Source: Nocardioides ungokensis | GTDB taxonomy: Bacteria > Actinomycetota > Actinomycetes > Propionibacteriales > Nocardioidaceae | Assembly: GCF_013466985.1 (NCBI RefSeq) | Contig: NZ_CP059164.1 | Coordinates: forward strand, 4,039,001-4,103,000 | Length of the DNA: 64,000 nucleotides | Direction: 5' to 3' | In this document: positions 1-9,707 of the stretch, piece by piece | Layout: the number at the start of each line of letters is the position of its first letter | How positions within the stretch are numbered: the stretch's first letter is position 1 | Made by a program: the position numbers and the translations under genes | Notes under the pieces: generated by a model | What the model was told of the DNA's origin: nothing | The model's input: the letters and a program-made list of their open reading frames with translations, nothing else | Databases searched by the model: none

Positions 1-405
1 GCTGCGCGTGCTCGCTCCGGACATCGAGGCGGGCGATGTGGACGTGGTGGCCGTCCACGACGGGGCCCGGCCGCTGGCGGCGGTCGCACTGTTCGAGGAG
101 ACGATCGCCGCCGCCCGCGAGCACGGCGGGGCGATCCCCGTCGTCGCGCTGGGCTCGCTGCTGACGACCGACGCCCGGCGGTGCCCGGCGCGATGGCCGG
201 CGTGCAGACCCCGCAGGCCTTCCGGGCCGCCGACCTGCTCGCGGCCTACCGGCGCGCCGAGGCAGACGCCTTCGAGGGGACCGACACCGCGTCCTGCCTC
301 GAGCGGTACGCCCACCTGCCCGTCGCCGCCGTGCCGAGCACCCCGCTGAACCTGAAGATCACCTTCCCCGAGGACGTCGAGCTCGCGGCCCGGCTCACCG
401 ACTGA
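1..405 (+). CDS. ispD: 2-C-methyl-D-erythritol 4-phosphate cytidylyltransferase, C-terminal part (frameshifted)
   Basis: IspD transfers CMP from CTP to methylerythritol phosphate in the MEP isoprenoid pathway. The window opens inside the gene, so the N-terminal nucleotide-binding loop is not seen. Visible family motifs are VHDGARPL near base 50, QTPQAF near 205 and NLKITFPEDVE near 350, ending at TGA 403-405. The reading frame changes once near base 180: one extra G after the DARR codons would join the halves as DARRVPGAMAGVQTPQ. This looks like a single-base deletion rather than decay, because both halves keep the family signature. It converges on the IspD-like gene at 479-1054. Confidence 0.85.
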   Translation, partial: AARARSGHRGGRCGRGGRPRRGPAAGGGRTVRGDDRRRPRARRGDPRRRAGLAADDRRPAVPGAMAGVQTPQAFRAADLLAAYRRAEADAFEGTDTASCLERYAHLPVAAVPSTPLNLKITFPEDVELAARLTD

Positions 406-419
406 GCGGCAACCTCTGG

Positions 420-483
420 GGTAGTCCGTGACGTTTCTGCTGTGGAGAACGCCGTTTCCACAACCGAAGCGTCACGGACTACC
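420..483. repeat. 64-bp palindromic repeat, family R1, copy 1
   Basis: Inverted repeat with arms of about 27 nt around an 11-nt loop; it begins GGTAGTCCGTGACGTTTCTG and ends CGTCACGGACTACC, with about 24 of 27 arm positions paired. A second copy is at 37207-37270. It lies between convergent ispD and the IspD-like gene, where it could act as a bidirectional terminator, and its right arm contains the TAG stop codon of the IspD-like gene. Confidence 0.9.
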
Positions 484-1054
484 GCGCGGTCAGCGCCTCC
501 AGCAGCCGTACGTCGTCCTCCGAGGCGACCCGGCGGCCCGAGGGAGGGGCCGCGACCAGCTCGACCGGGAACAGCTCACGCAGCGCCGCCACCAGGGCGG
601 CGAAGTCCAGCGTGGGCAGCCGGTCCAGGGCGGCCACGACCGAGGGCGGCAGCACGATCGGGGAGGCGACCGAGACCAGCGCGGTCCGGTCGATGGTCTC
701 CCCCACCCGGTCGCCGGACACTGACTTCACCGTGTCGGTGACCGGGCGCACGCCGACCACGACGACGTCGCGCTCCACCGCGTCGGCCACGCAGGCGGCG
801 ATGAACGACGCCGGCACCATCGGGCACAGGGAGTCGTGCAGGACGAAGGGCTCGCCCGACTCGACCAGGCCGGGCCACTCGGTGCCGAGGTCGGCCGGCG
901 TCACGCCCGCATCGCCCAGCGCCCAGGCGGCGCAGGTCACCAGGGCCTCGCCGTGGATGAGCGCGAACGGGAGGGAGCCGCGCCCCTGCTCCACCACCGA
1001 CCCGAGCGCGGGGATCGGATCCAGGTCCGGAACGTCATACGAATCGTGCGTCAT
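479..1054 (-). CDS. IspD-like protein without the N-terminal nucleotide-binding loop
   Basis: 191-aa protein sharing the IspD core: HDSLCP at about residue 73 (compare HDAARP) and VRPVTDTVK at 102-110 (compare the VTDTIK strand of IspD). The glycine-rich LPAAGxGxR loop that binds CTP is missing from the N-terminus, so catalysis is doubtful. It sits downstream of carD on the same strand, the position that ispD occupies in other actinobacteria, and converges on the true ispD. ATG 1054 is chosen because conserved sequence begins soon after; a GTG at 1084 would overlap the carD terminator. The TAG stop lies inside repeat R1. A regulatory or inactive paralogue is possible; its function is unknown to me. 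Confidence 0.7.
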   Translation of the reverse strand: MTHDSYDVPDLDPIPALGSVVEQGRGSLPFALIHGEALVTCAAWALGDAGVTPADLGTEWPGLVESGEPFVLHDSLCPMVPASFIAACVADAVERDVVVVGVRPVTDTVKSVSGDRVGETIDRTALVSVASPIVLPPSVVAALDRLPTLDFAALVAALRELFPVELVAAPPSGRRVASEDDVRLLEALTAR

Positions 1055-1075
1055 AGGGCACACAACGTATGACGT
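1032..1075. repeat. 10-bp inverted repeat around the start of the IspD-like gene
   Basis: ACGTCATACG at 1032-1041 and its exact reverse complement CGTATGACGT at 1066-1075 flank the ATG of the IspD-like gene (1052-1054). The spacing (24 nt between arms) fits an operator or mRNA hairpin that could hide the start codon. No known regulator site is recognised. Confidence 0.45.
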
Positions 1076-1089
1076 CCACCCCACAAATG

Positions 1090-1126
1090 CGACGAGTCCC
1101 CGGGTGGTTCACCCGGGGACTCGTCG
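1090..1126. terminator. Perfect 17-bp hairpin terminator after carD
   Basis: Arms 1090-1106 and 1110-1126 pair perfectly across a GTT loop. It lies 8 nt beyond the carD stop codon, so it probably ends the carD transcript. It has no strong U tract on the carD strand, as is common in high-GC actinobacteria. Confidence 0.75.
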
Positions 1127-1134
1127 GTGAGGCT

Positions 1135-1620
1135 TCAGGAAGCGAGGACCTCGTCGAGGATCGCTTCGGCCTTGTCCTCGTTCGTGTGCTCGGCCAGCGC
1201 CAGCTCGGAGACGAGGATCTGGCGCGCCTTGGCCAGCATCCGCTTCTCGCCGGCAGAGAGGCCGCGGTCACGCTCGCGGCGCCACAGGTCGCGGACGACC
1301 TCCGCCACCTTCATGACGTCGCCGCTGTGCAGCTTCTCGAGATTGGCCTTGTAGCGGCGCGACCAGTTGGTCGGCTCCTCGACGTGCGCGGCACGGAGGA
1401 CGTCGAACACACGGTCGAGACCCTCCTTGTCGACAACGTCACGAACCCCGACCAGATCGAGGTTGCAGGCCGGAACTCGCACGACCAGGTCCTGCTGGGC
1501 GACGATCCGCAGAACGAGGTACTGCCGGTCCTCTCCCTTGATCTTCCGCATCTCGATGTCCTCGATGACTGCGGCCCCGTGATTTGGATAGACGACCGTT
1601 TCGCCGACGGTGAAAGTCAT
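1135..1620 (-). CDS. carD: RNA polymerase-binding transcription factor CarD
   Basis: 161 aa, the usual length. CarD binds the RNA polymerase beta subunit with its N-terminal Tudor-like domain (about 1-60, starting FTVGETVVYPNHGA) and stabilises open complexes at rRNA and housekeeping promoters through its C-terminal helical domain. The block EEPTNWSRRYKANLEKL carries the tryptophan (Trp86) that wedges into the upstream edge of the transcription bubble, and GLSAGEKRMLAKARQILV is almost invariant in the family. ATG 1620 is preceded by a purine-rich GGAAGGGG Shine-Dalgarno sequence. A perfect hairpin follows the stop, so it is probably transcribed alone. Identification is secure. Confidence 0.98.
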   Translation of the reverse strand: MTFTVGETVVYPNHGAAVIEDIEMRKIKGEDRQYLVLRIVAQQDLVVRVPACNLDLVGVRDVVDKEGLDRVFDVLRAAHVEEPTNWSRRYKANLEKLHSGDVMKVAEVVRDLWRRERDRGLSAGEKRMLAKARQILVSELALAEHTNEDKAEAILDEVLAS

Positions 1621-1821
1621 GTGTCAGGTACCCCTTCCTAGGTGACTAGTCTAACACGGGTTCGAAGGAGCTCCTTCGGCGTTTGTGCAGGTCAGAGCCA
1701 CAATGCGGGCTTGACAGAAACGCTGTTCCTGTGGTGGGCGGGCTCCGGGCCCGTCCAGGACACCCACCCCGCGCCGGTCCAATGCCGACACGGTGAGGTC
1801 CGGTGGTCGATACTGCCGGGC

Positions 1822-2639
1822 ATGGCCATCATCAAGCGGGCGCGCGCGGAGAGGTCCGGGGCGGAGGACACCCCCGCCGAGACCCCCACGCCGCCGGCCG
1901 CACAGCCACAGCGCCGCGCGCCCGGACGCTCGCGGGTGACCTCCTCGTGGCCCGTGCTCCTGCTCCGCACCGCCCACCCCCGCCAGGCGCTGCTGACCGC
2001 CGTCGGGGTCTCCGTCGCCGCGGCCCTCGCGGGGCGGCCGCTGCGCGAGATCGGGCTGGTGCTGGCCACCGTGCTGGTCGGTCAGGCCGTCCTCGGCTGG
2101 CACAACGACCTCGTCGACCGGGAGCGCGACCAGCGCCACGACCCGGACGGCAAGCCGATCGCCGGCGGCCTGCTCGACGCCGGTACGGCGTGGTTCGCCC
2201 TGGTCTGCGGCCTGCTGCTCGTCGTACCTCTCTCCGTGTCGAACGGCGTCACGGCCGGCAGCGCCTACCTGATCTCCCTGGTCGTCGGCCTGCTGGGCAA
2301 CGTGCTGCTCCGACGCGGGCTGCTCTCGTGGCTGCCCTGGGCGGTGTCCTTCGCGCTGTACCCGGCCTTCCTCTCCTACGGGGCTGGGACGGCAGCGCCT
2401 CGGGCAGCCCGCCCGAGATCTCCATGACGGTGCTGGCGGCGCTCCTCGGCGTCGGCGCCCACTTCCTGCGGGCGCTGCCCGGGCTGGTCGCCGACCACGA
2501 GGACGGCTGGCGCAGCCTGCCCCTGCGGGTGGCGCTGCGGACCGGGGCGACGAGGCTCCTGATCATCTCGCTGGCGTGGACGGCCCTGGTGGTGGCCGGC
2601 CTCCTGGTCACCGGCGACCTCGTCGGCCTCTCCCAGTAG
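1822..2639 (+). CDS. UbiA-type membrane prenyltransferase homologue (frameshifted)
   Basis: About 272 aa once one frame break is repaired. The first aspartate motif, HNDLVDRERDQRHDPDGK, fits the NDxxDxxxD prenyl-diphosphate site of the UbiA superfamily, and ADHEDGWRSLPLR near the C-terminus fits the second site. Most of the rest is hydrophobic, consistent with about eight membrane segments; the first 50 residues are polar and rich in Pro and Ala. The break near 2385 is a G-run shortened by one base (LSYGGWDGSASG is the restored text). ATG 1822 has no Shine-Dalgarno sequence but GATACT ends 7 nt before it, so the mRNA may be leaderless. The aromatic acceptor cannot be deduced. Confidence 0.75.
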
Positions 2640-2695
2640 GACCGGCTCCCGACGGGCGGCCGCCGACCACCCCCAGCGGCGCCGTACGGGACCGC

Positions 2696-2701
2696 TAGGC
2701 T
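2696..2701 (+). promoter_or_regulatory. Putative -10 box of the lipoprotein-gpmA transcript
   Basis: TAGGCT matches the actinobacterial TANNNT -10 consensus. Transcription would begin near 2708, giving a leader of about 70 nt before the ATG at 2781. No convincing -35 element is visible. Confidence 0.4.
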
Positions 2702-2780
2702 GTGCCCGAACCGTGCACCGCACACCGCGTACCGGCGCCGCCGACAGACGGCTCGCCGACGACCTGCGAAGGCCTTGAAG

Positions 2781-3386
2781 ATGCACCTGCGACGCAACCC
2801 CAGCCGCACGCTCCGCCGTTCCGTGGCGGTCGCCCTGGGCGGGCTCGTCCTCGCCAGCCCGCTGCTCACGTCGTGCGGCTTCAACTACGCGACCGACCGG
2901 GTCTACACCCCGGCGGCAGGCGTGAACAACCGCGACGCCTCCGTCGACGTCCTCGGCGCCGTCATCGTCTCGGCGCAGGACGACTCCGGCACCTTCATCG
3001 CCACCTTCTCCAACAACGACCACACGAAGAAGGCCACCGTCGACACGATCACCGGTGGCAACGGCAGCAGCCTGCAGGTCGCGAACTTCAAGCCGATCAG
3101 CCTCGACCCGGGCGGGCTGGTCAACCTCGCCACCGCCGGCGGCGTCCCCGTCTCCGGCACCTTCAAGGCCGGCGACCTGGTCGACATGACCATCACGTTC
3201 GGCAACGGCGAGCGGGCCGACCTCAGCGTCCCGGTCGTCACCGACTCCGGCGACTACGCGGGCCTCGACATCTCGAGCAGCACCGCCACCCCGTCGGAGT
3301 CCCCGTCGGACAGCTCCTCGGCGTCGCCCTCGGGCAGCGCGTCGGAGTCGCCCTCGGAGTCCCCGTCCGCCTCTGCCTCGGAGTGA
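2781..3386 (+). CDS. Secreted lipoprotein with Ser/Pro-rich tail
   Basis: 201 aa. A basic start (HLRRNPSRTLRR), a hydrophobic stretch and the lipobox LLTSC at about residues 31-35 mark a lipoprotein anchored at Cys35. The body (about 36-165) is a single beta-rich domain starting GFNYATDRVYTPAAG, resembling small conserved actinobacterial lipoproteins of unknown role. The last 30 residues are almost only Ser, Pro, Glu and Ala. ATG 2781 is used; a TTG two codons upstream is less likely. It ends 2 nt before gpmA, so the two are probably co-transcribed and translationally linked. Confidence 0.75.
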   Translation: MHLRRNPSRTLRRSVAVALGGLVLASPLLTSCGFNYATDRVYTPAAGVNNRDASVDVLGAVIVSAQDDSGTFIATFSNNDHTKKATVDTITGGNGSSLQVANFKPISLDPGGLVNLATAGGVPVSGTFKAGDLVDMTITFGNGERADLSVPVVTDSGDYAGLDISSSTATPSESPSDSSSASPSGSASESPSESPSASASE

Positions 3387-3388
3387 CC

Positions 3389-4132
3389 ATGACCCACACG
3401 CTCGTCCTGCTCCGCCACGGCGAGAGCGAGTGGAACGCCAAGAACCTCTTCACCGGCTGGGTCGACGTCGCCCTGAGCGAGAAGGGCGAGGCCGAGGCGG
3501 TCCGCGGCGGCGAGCAGCTGCGCGAGGCCGGGCTGCTGCCCGACGTGGTGCACACCTCGCTCCAGCGCCGGGCCATCAACACCGCGGCCCTCGCGCTCGA
3601 CGCCGCCGACCGGCACTGGATCCCGGTGCGCCGCTCATGGCGGCTCAACGAGCGCCACTACGGCGCGCTGCAGGGCAAGGACAAGAAGCAGACGCTCGAG
3701 CAGTACGGCGAGGAGCAGTTCATGCTCTGGCGCCGCAGCTTCGACGTGCCGCCGCCCCCGCTGGAGGACGACAGCGAGTTCTCCCAGGTGGGCGACCCGC
3801 GCTACGCCGACCTCGGCGACGAGATGCCCCGCACCGAGTGCCTCAAGGACGTCATCGCCCGGATGCTGCCCTGGTGGGAGTCGGGCATCGTCCCCGACCT
3901 GCGGGCCGGGCACACCGTCCTGGTCGCCGCGCACGGCAACAGCCTGCGCGCGATCGTCAAGCACCTCGACCAGATCAGCGACGAGGACATCGCGGGCCTG
4001 AACATCCCCACCGGGATGCCGCTGGTCTACCGCCTCGACGAGCAGCTGCGCCCGACCGTGACCGGCGGCGAGTACCTCGACCCCGAGGCCGCCGCCGCAG
4101 CCGCCGCAGCCGTGGCCAACCAGGGTCGCTGA
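3389..4132 (+). CDS. gpmA: 2,3-bisphosphoglycerate-dependent phosphoglycerate mutase
   Basis: 247 aa, normal for the dPGM family, interconverting 3- and 2-phosphoglycerate in glycolysis and gluconeogenesis. LLRHGESEWN holds the phosphorylated His10; NERHYGALQG supplies Glu88, Arg89 and His90; AHGNSLR supplies the second catalytic histidine, His182. The C-terminus ends in an alanine-rich tail. ATG 3389 follows the lipoprotein stop by 2 nt. Neighbourhood (gpm, then the senX3-regX3 pair) matches Mycobacterium gpm1-senX3-regX3, with phoU inserted on the other strand. Identification is secure. Confidence 0.97.
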   Translation: MTHTLVLLRHGESEWNAKNLFTGWVDVALSEKGEAEAVRGGEQLREAGLLPDVVHTSLQRRAINTAALALDAADRHWIPVRRSWRLNERHYGALQGKDKKQTLEQYGEEQFMLWRRSFDVPPPPLEDDSEFSQVGDPRYADLGDEMPRTECLKDVIARMLPWWESGIVPDLRAGHTVLVAAHGNSLRAIVKHLDQISDEDIAGLNIPTGMPLVYRLDEQLRPTVTGGEYLDPEAAAAAAAAVANQGR

Positions 4133-4238
4133 GCAGGAGCGAGCCAGGAAGGAGCTCGCCCCGTGGGCTCTGCGAGATCGAGCGAGCCCCGCGACCGAGG
4201 GACGAGGTCGCGACGGGCGTGTCGAGATCCGCGGGTCC

Positions 4239-4895
4239 TCAGACGTCGACGGCGCGCGGGTTCTGCCCGGTGACCACGAAGACCACCCGGTTGGCCACCG
4301 AGACGGCGTGGTCGGCGATCCGCTCGTAGTAGCGACCGAGCAGGGCCACGTCGACGGCCGCCTCGACCCCGTGGCTCCACTCGTCGGAGAGCAGCTCGGT
4401 GAAGGACGTGCGCCGCAGCTGGTCCATCTCCTCGTCGTCGCGGCCGAGCTTGATCGCGGCCTCGACGTCACGCGCGGTGATGATCTGCAGCAGCTGGGCG
4501 ACCATGTCCTCGGCGACCTCCGCCATCCGCGACATGGTGGGGCGCACCTCCTCAGGGACGGCGACGTACGGCGTCCGCAGCCGCGCGATCTTCGCGACGT
4601 GCACCGACAGGTCGCCCATCCGCTCGAGCTCGCTGACCATCCGCAGCGCGGCGACGATGGTGCGCAGGTCGCCGGCCACCGGCTGCTGCAGCGACAGCAG
4701 GGAGAACGCCTTGTCCTCCACCCGCTCGCGCGCCCGGTCGATCTCGACGTCGCCACTGATCACCCGCTCGGCGATCTCGGCGTCGCCGGTCAGCAGCGCC
4801 GAGGTGGCCTGGCGGACGGCGTCCTCGACCCTGCCGGCGATGCCGCTGAGGTCGTCGAAGACGGAGTCGAGCTGTTCATGAAAGGCCTCTCGCAT
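4239..4895 (-). CDS. phoU: Phosphate signalling protein PhoU
   Basis: 218 aa with two tandem three-helix PhoU repeats. Each carries the acidic metal-binding pattern; ELERMGDLSVHVAKI (first) and YYERIADHAVSVANRVVFVVTG (second) are characteristic. PhoU links the Pst phosphate transporter to the Pho histidine kinase and keeps the Pho response off when phosphate is plentiful. It diverges from senX3-regX3, its expected signalling partners, across 121 nt that holds a likely Pho box. ATG 4895 begins MREAFHEQLDSVFDDL, the normal family start. No pst genes are in the window. Confidence 0.95.
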   Translation of the reverse strand: MREAFHEQLDSVFDDLSGIAGRVEDAVRQATSALLTGDAEIAERVISGDVEIDRARERVEDKAFSLLSLQQPVAGDLRTIVAALRMVSELERMGDLSVHVAKIARLRTPYVAVPEEVRPTMSRMAEVAEDMVAQLLQIITARDVEAAIKLGRDDEEMDQLRRTSFTELLSDEWSHGVEAAVDVALLGRYYERIADHAVSVANRVVFVVTGQNPRAVDV

Positions 4896-4940
4896 GCGGG
4901 GGAGCCTAGGTGCGCCGGGTGACAGGCCGGGGCCGCAGCA

Positions 4941-4962
4941 TGAACGCGGGGTGAACGTTTCG
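4941..4962 (-). promoter_or_regulatory. Probable Pho box between phoU and senX3
   Basis: Two adjacent 11-bp units, TGAACGCGGGG and TGAACGTTTCG, each begin TGAACG; on the minus strand they read as GTTCACC-like repeats, the form bound by PhoP/RegX3-type regulators in Streptomyces. The position between phoU and the two-component genes supports autoregulation. Assignment rests on pattern and context only. Confidence 0.45.
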
Positions 4963-5003
4963 AAGCCCGTGGTCGGTGCGTCAACAGCAGGTGAATGCCT
5001 GCG

Positions 5004-5009
5004 TACTCT
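5004..5009 (+). promoter_or_regulatory. -10 box of senX3-regX3, probably leaderless
   Basis: TACTCT ends 7 nt before the GTG at 5017, so transcription would begin at or next to the start codon. There is no Shine-Dalgarno sequence, which supports leaderless translation and decides the start codon. Confidence 0.5.
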
Positions 5010-5016
5010 TGTGGCC

Positions 5017-6192
5017 GTGGATCCGACGACGCAGGCATTCCTCGCTGCGCTGATCGGGGCGATCGTCGCCGGTGGAGCCGTGCTCGCGTGGCACGTCAGC
5101 GACCGGCAGCAGCGCCAGACGACTCCCATCGAGGAGCCCGTCGTGCCCCCGGGCGTCGCGACGGTCCTCTCGGTGCTGCGCTCCAGCGCCGTGGTGGTCG
5201 ACGACAACGACGTGGTGCTCAAGGCCTCCGCCCCGGCGTACGCCCTCGGCCTGGTGCGCGGCACCGCGCTCGCCTCCGACGACCTCGCCGACCTGGTGCG
5301 TCAGGTCCGCCGCGACGGCCAGATCCGCGAGATCGAGATCCAGATGTCGCGCAGCGGCATGCCGTCGCGCCACGTCACCGCCCGCGTCGCGCCGCTCGGC
5401 TCCCGCCTGGTCCTCGCGCTGGTCGAGGACCGCACCCGCGAGCGCCGGGTCGAGGCCGTACGCCGCGACTTCGTGGCCAACGTCAGCCACGAGCTCAAGA
5501 CCCCCGTGGGCGCCATCCGGCTGCTCGCCGAGGCCGTGCACGACGCCGCCGAGGACCCCGAGGCCGTCAAGCGCTTCGCGGGCCGGATGCTCCTCGAGAG
5601 CGACCGGCTCTCGCGGCTGGTGCAGCAGGTGATCGAGCTGTCCCGGCTCCAGGGCGACGACCCGCTCGAGGCCCCGATGCCGGTCTCGGTCGACGACGTG
5701 ATCGCCGTGGCCGTGGACACCTCCGCGATCGACGCCGACTCCAAGCGCATCTCGATCGTCACCGGCGGCACCGCCGGTCTCGAGATCCTCGGCAACCCCG
5801 AGCAGGTCACCGCCGCGGTGGCCAACCTGGTCGCGAACGCCGTGTCGTACTCCGGCTGTGACTCCACCGTGCTGGTGACCACGAAGGCCGACAACGGCAA
5901 CGTCGAGGTCTCCGTGGTCGACCAAGGCATCGGCATCCCGGAGCGCGAGATCGACCGGATCTTCGAGCGCTTCTACCGGGTCGACCCGGCCCGCCACCGG
6001 TCCACCGGCGGCACCGGCCTCGGCCTGTCCATCGTCAAGCACGTCGCCGCGACACACGGAGGCGACGTCAGGGTGTGGTCCGTGGAGGGCCAGGGGTCTA
6101 CGTTCACCCTGTCCCTCCCGCGCATCCCCGAGACTTCCCAGCCCCACGAGCAAGCCAACCAGCAGGGCAGAGACCAGGAGGCAGGCCGGTGA
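5017..6192 (+). CDS. senX3: Phosphate-sensing histidine kinase SenX3
   Basis: 391 aa. One membrane segment (about residues 6-25), a PAS-like sensor region (about 50-140), a HisKA domain with FVANVSHELKTPVGAI carrying the phospho-accepting His158, and a C-terminal ATPase domain with the N box NLVANAVSYS, G1 DQGIGIPE, F box RIFERFYRVD and G2 GGTGLGLSIVKH. The kinase phosphorylates RegX3 when phosphate is limiting. GTG 5017 is chosen from the leaderless promoter; GTG 5011 is the alternative. Its TGA overlaps the regX3 start (GTGA), so the pair is translationally coupled. phoU is divergent. Confidence 0.95.
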   Translation: MDPTTQAFLAALIGAIVAGGAVLAWHVSDRQQRQTTPIEEPVVPPGVATVLSVLRSSAVVVDDNDVVLKASAPAYALGLVRGTALASDDLADLVRQVRRDGQIREIEIQMSRSGMPSRHVTARVAPLGSRLVLALVEDRTRERRVEAVRRDFVANVSHELKTPVGAIRLLAEAVHDAAEDPEAVKRFAGRMLLESDRLSRLVQQVIELSRLQGDDPLEAPMPVSVDDVIAVAVDTSAIDADSKRISIVTGGTAGLEILGNPEQVTAAVANLVANAVSYSGCDSTVLVTTKADNGNVEVSVVDQGIGIPEREIDRIFERFYRVDPARHRSTGGTGLGLSIVKHVAATHGGDVRVWSVEGQGSTFTLSLPRIPETSQPHEQANQQGRDQEAGR

Positions 6193-6869
6193 CCCGCGTA
6201 CTCGTCGTCGAGGACGAAGAGAGCTACAGCGAGGCTCTCGCGTACATGCTGCGCAAGGAGGGTTTCGAGGTCGCCATCGCCGCCGACGGCAACGACGCCC
6301 TCACGGAGTTCGACCGCAACGGCGCGGACATCGTGCTGCTCGACCTGATGCTGCCCGGCATCCCCGGCACGGAGGTGTGCCGGCAGATCCGGCAGACCTC
6401 CAGCGTCCCGGTGATCATGGTGAGCGCCAAGGACGACGAGGTCGACAAGGTGGTCGGGCTGGAGCTCGGCGCCGACGACTACGTCACCAAGCCCTACTCC
6501 CCCCGTGAGCTGGTGGCCCGGATCCGTGCGGTCCTGCGGCGCGGTGTCGGGGACGCCGACCTCGAGCCGGCCACCCTGGAGGCCGGTCCGGTCCGGATGG
6601 ACGTCGAGCGGCACGTGGTGACCGTGGACGGGCAGGAGCAGCGGCTGCCGCTCAAGGAGTTCGAGCTGCTCGAGATGTTCCTGCGCAACCCCGGTCGGGT
6701 GCTCACCCGCGGCCAGCTCATCGACCGGGTGTGGGGGTCGGACTACGTGGGCGACACCAAGACCCTCGACGTCCACGTGAAGCGGCTGCGCGCCAAGCTC
6801 GAGCCGGACCCGGGCGAGCCGAAGTACCTCGTGACCGTGCGGGGGCTGGGTTACAAGCTCGACCTGTAG
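6189..6869 (+). CDS. regX3: OmpR-family response regulator RegX3
   Basis: 226 aa. Receiver domain (1-120) with acidic Asp9/Glu10, phospho-accepting Asp52 in IVLLDLMLP and the conserved Lys in YVTKPYSPREL; winged-helix DNA-binding domain (about 130-226) with LPLKEFELLEMFLRNPGRVLT and the terminal VRGLGYKL. It controls phosphate-starvation genes, probably including phoU and itself through the nearby Pho box. GTG 6189 overlaps the senX3 stop by 4 nt. A GC-rich hairpin directly follows the stop codon. Confidence 0.96.
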   Translation: MTRVLVVEDEESYSEALAYMLRKEGFEVAIAADGNDALTEFDRNGADIVLLDLMLPGIPGTEVCRQIRQTSSVPVIMVSAKDDEVDKVVGLELGADDYVTKPYSPRELVARIRAVLRRGVGDADLEPATLEAGPVRMDVERHVVTVDGQEQRLPLKEFELLEMFLRNPGRVLTRGQLIDRVWGSDYVGDTKTLDVHVKRLRAKLEPDPGEPKYLVTVRGLGYKLDL

Positions 6870-6900
6870 GGCGGCGTCCTGCTTGCAGGACTCACCGCCC
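6869..6900 (+). terminator. Terminator of senX3-regX3
   Basis: Nested stems: outer GGGCGG/CCGCCC and inner GTCCTGC/GCAGGAC around a TT loop, starting at the regX3 stop codon. Confidence 0.65.
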
Positions 6901-7033
6901 GCACGATGTCCCACCAGTCACGGCAGTCTCGAAAAGTACTTTCGCGCAACTCTGGTCACGCAGCCCCTTCCGTGTGCAGGATGAGCCCGGCGTCCGATCC
7001 GACGCCGTTCTTCATCTCTCGGGAGGGATCACG

Positions 7034-8560
<1,527 letters not shown>

Positions 8561-8747
8561 GACGCTCCACCCGCAACCTCGCCGGGTTCGCCCGGATGCT
8601 CCACCGCTGCCCGCGTCGCCCGGATCCCCCGGGCGGCGCGGGCAGCGCCGTGGCGGCACCTGTCCAGCGCGAACAATGGCGGCGGATCGTGGTGCGGCGT
8701 CCGATATCCGCGTGTCGGGTGTCGGTGGGGCTCCCTAGGCTGGGCCG

Positions 8748-9688
8748 GTGACGAGTACGACGAGCCCCGCGCCCACCCGGCCCCCCGCCTCGGCCACGCG
8801 GGCCTGGCTGCCGGTCGCCGCGGTGGCCGTCACCCTGCTGCTGTGGTCCTCGGCGTTCGTGGCGATCCGCTACCTGGGCGACGACTTCTCGCCGGGCGCC
8901 CTCTCGCTGGGGCGGCTGCTCGTCGGCGCCGCCTGCCTCGCCGTGGTCGCCCTGAGCCGCGGCGTGCCCCGGCCGAGCCGCCGCGACCTGCTCTCGATCG
9001 TGGTCATCGGGGTGCTGTGGTTCGGGGTCTACAACGTCGCCCTCAACGAGGGTGAGCGCCGCGTCGACGCCGGCACCGCCGCGATGCTGATCCAGGTGTC
9101 GCCCGTGCTGATCGCCCTGCTGGCGGCCCTGTTCCTGTCCGAGCGGTTCACGGTCTTCCTGGGGATCGGCCTGGCGCTGGCGTTCGGCGGCGTCGCGCTG
9201 ATCGGACTCTCGACCTCGCCCGGCAGCAACCACGACGTCCTCGGCGTGCTGCTCTGCGTCCTGAGCGCGGTGGTCTACTCGGTGAGCGTGATCCTGCAGA
9301 AGCCGCTGATGGCGCGGGTCCAGGCCGTCCACGTCACCTGGCTCGCGTGCACGGTCGGCGCCCTGGCGTGCCTGCCGTTCGCCGGCGACCTGGTCCGCGA
9401 GACCGCCGACGCGCCCGCCTCGTCGATCGCGTGGGTGGTCTACTGGGGGTGTTCCCCACGGCGATCGCGTTCACGACGTACGCCTTCGCGCTCACCCACA
9501 TGAGCGCCAGCAGCCTGGGCGTGACGACCTACCTCGTGCCTCCGCTGACCATCGTGATGGGTCTGGTCTTCCTGGGCGAGGCGCCGCCCACGATGGCGTA
9601 CGCCGGGGGCGCGCTCGCGCTGGTCGGCGTCGCGGTGGCCCGGCGCAAGCCCAGGACCGTCGCACAGGAGCCCGCACAGACCGCCTAG
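8748..9688 (+). CDS. EamA/DMT-family transporter (frameshifted)
   Basis: About 313 aa after repair, ten hydrophobic segments in two EamA repeats. The first repeat opens LLLWSSAFVAIRYLGDDFSPG and contains the family phrase NVALNEGERRVDAGTAAMLIQ; the second ends SSLGVTTYLVPPLTIVMGLVFLGE. These inner-membrane drug/metabolite transporters export amino acids or other small metabolites; the substrate is unknown. The frame breaks near 9443; restoring one base gives VVYLGVFPTAIAFTTYAF. GTG 8748 lacks a Shine-Dalgarno sequence, and TAGGCT ends 6 nt before it, indicating a leaderless message. Confidence 0.85.
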
Positions 9689-9707
9689 GGGCTGCCATGC
9701 TGTGCCG

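Noticed and set aside
4133..4238. R3-like repeat after gpmA (GAGCGAGCC and GTGTCGAGATCC pieces)
   Set aside because: The pieces are too diverged from R3 to call a copy; it may be an old remnant.
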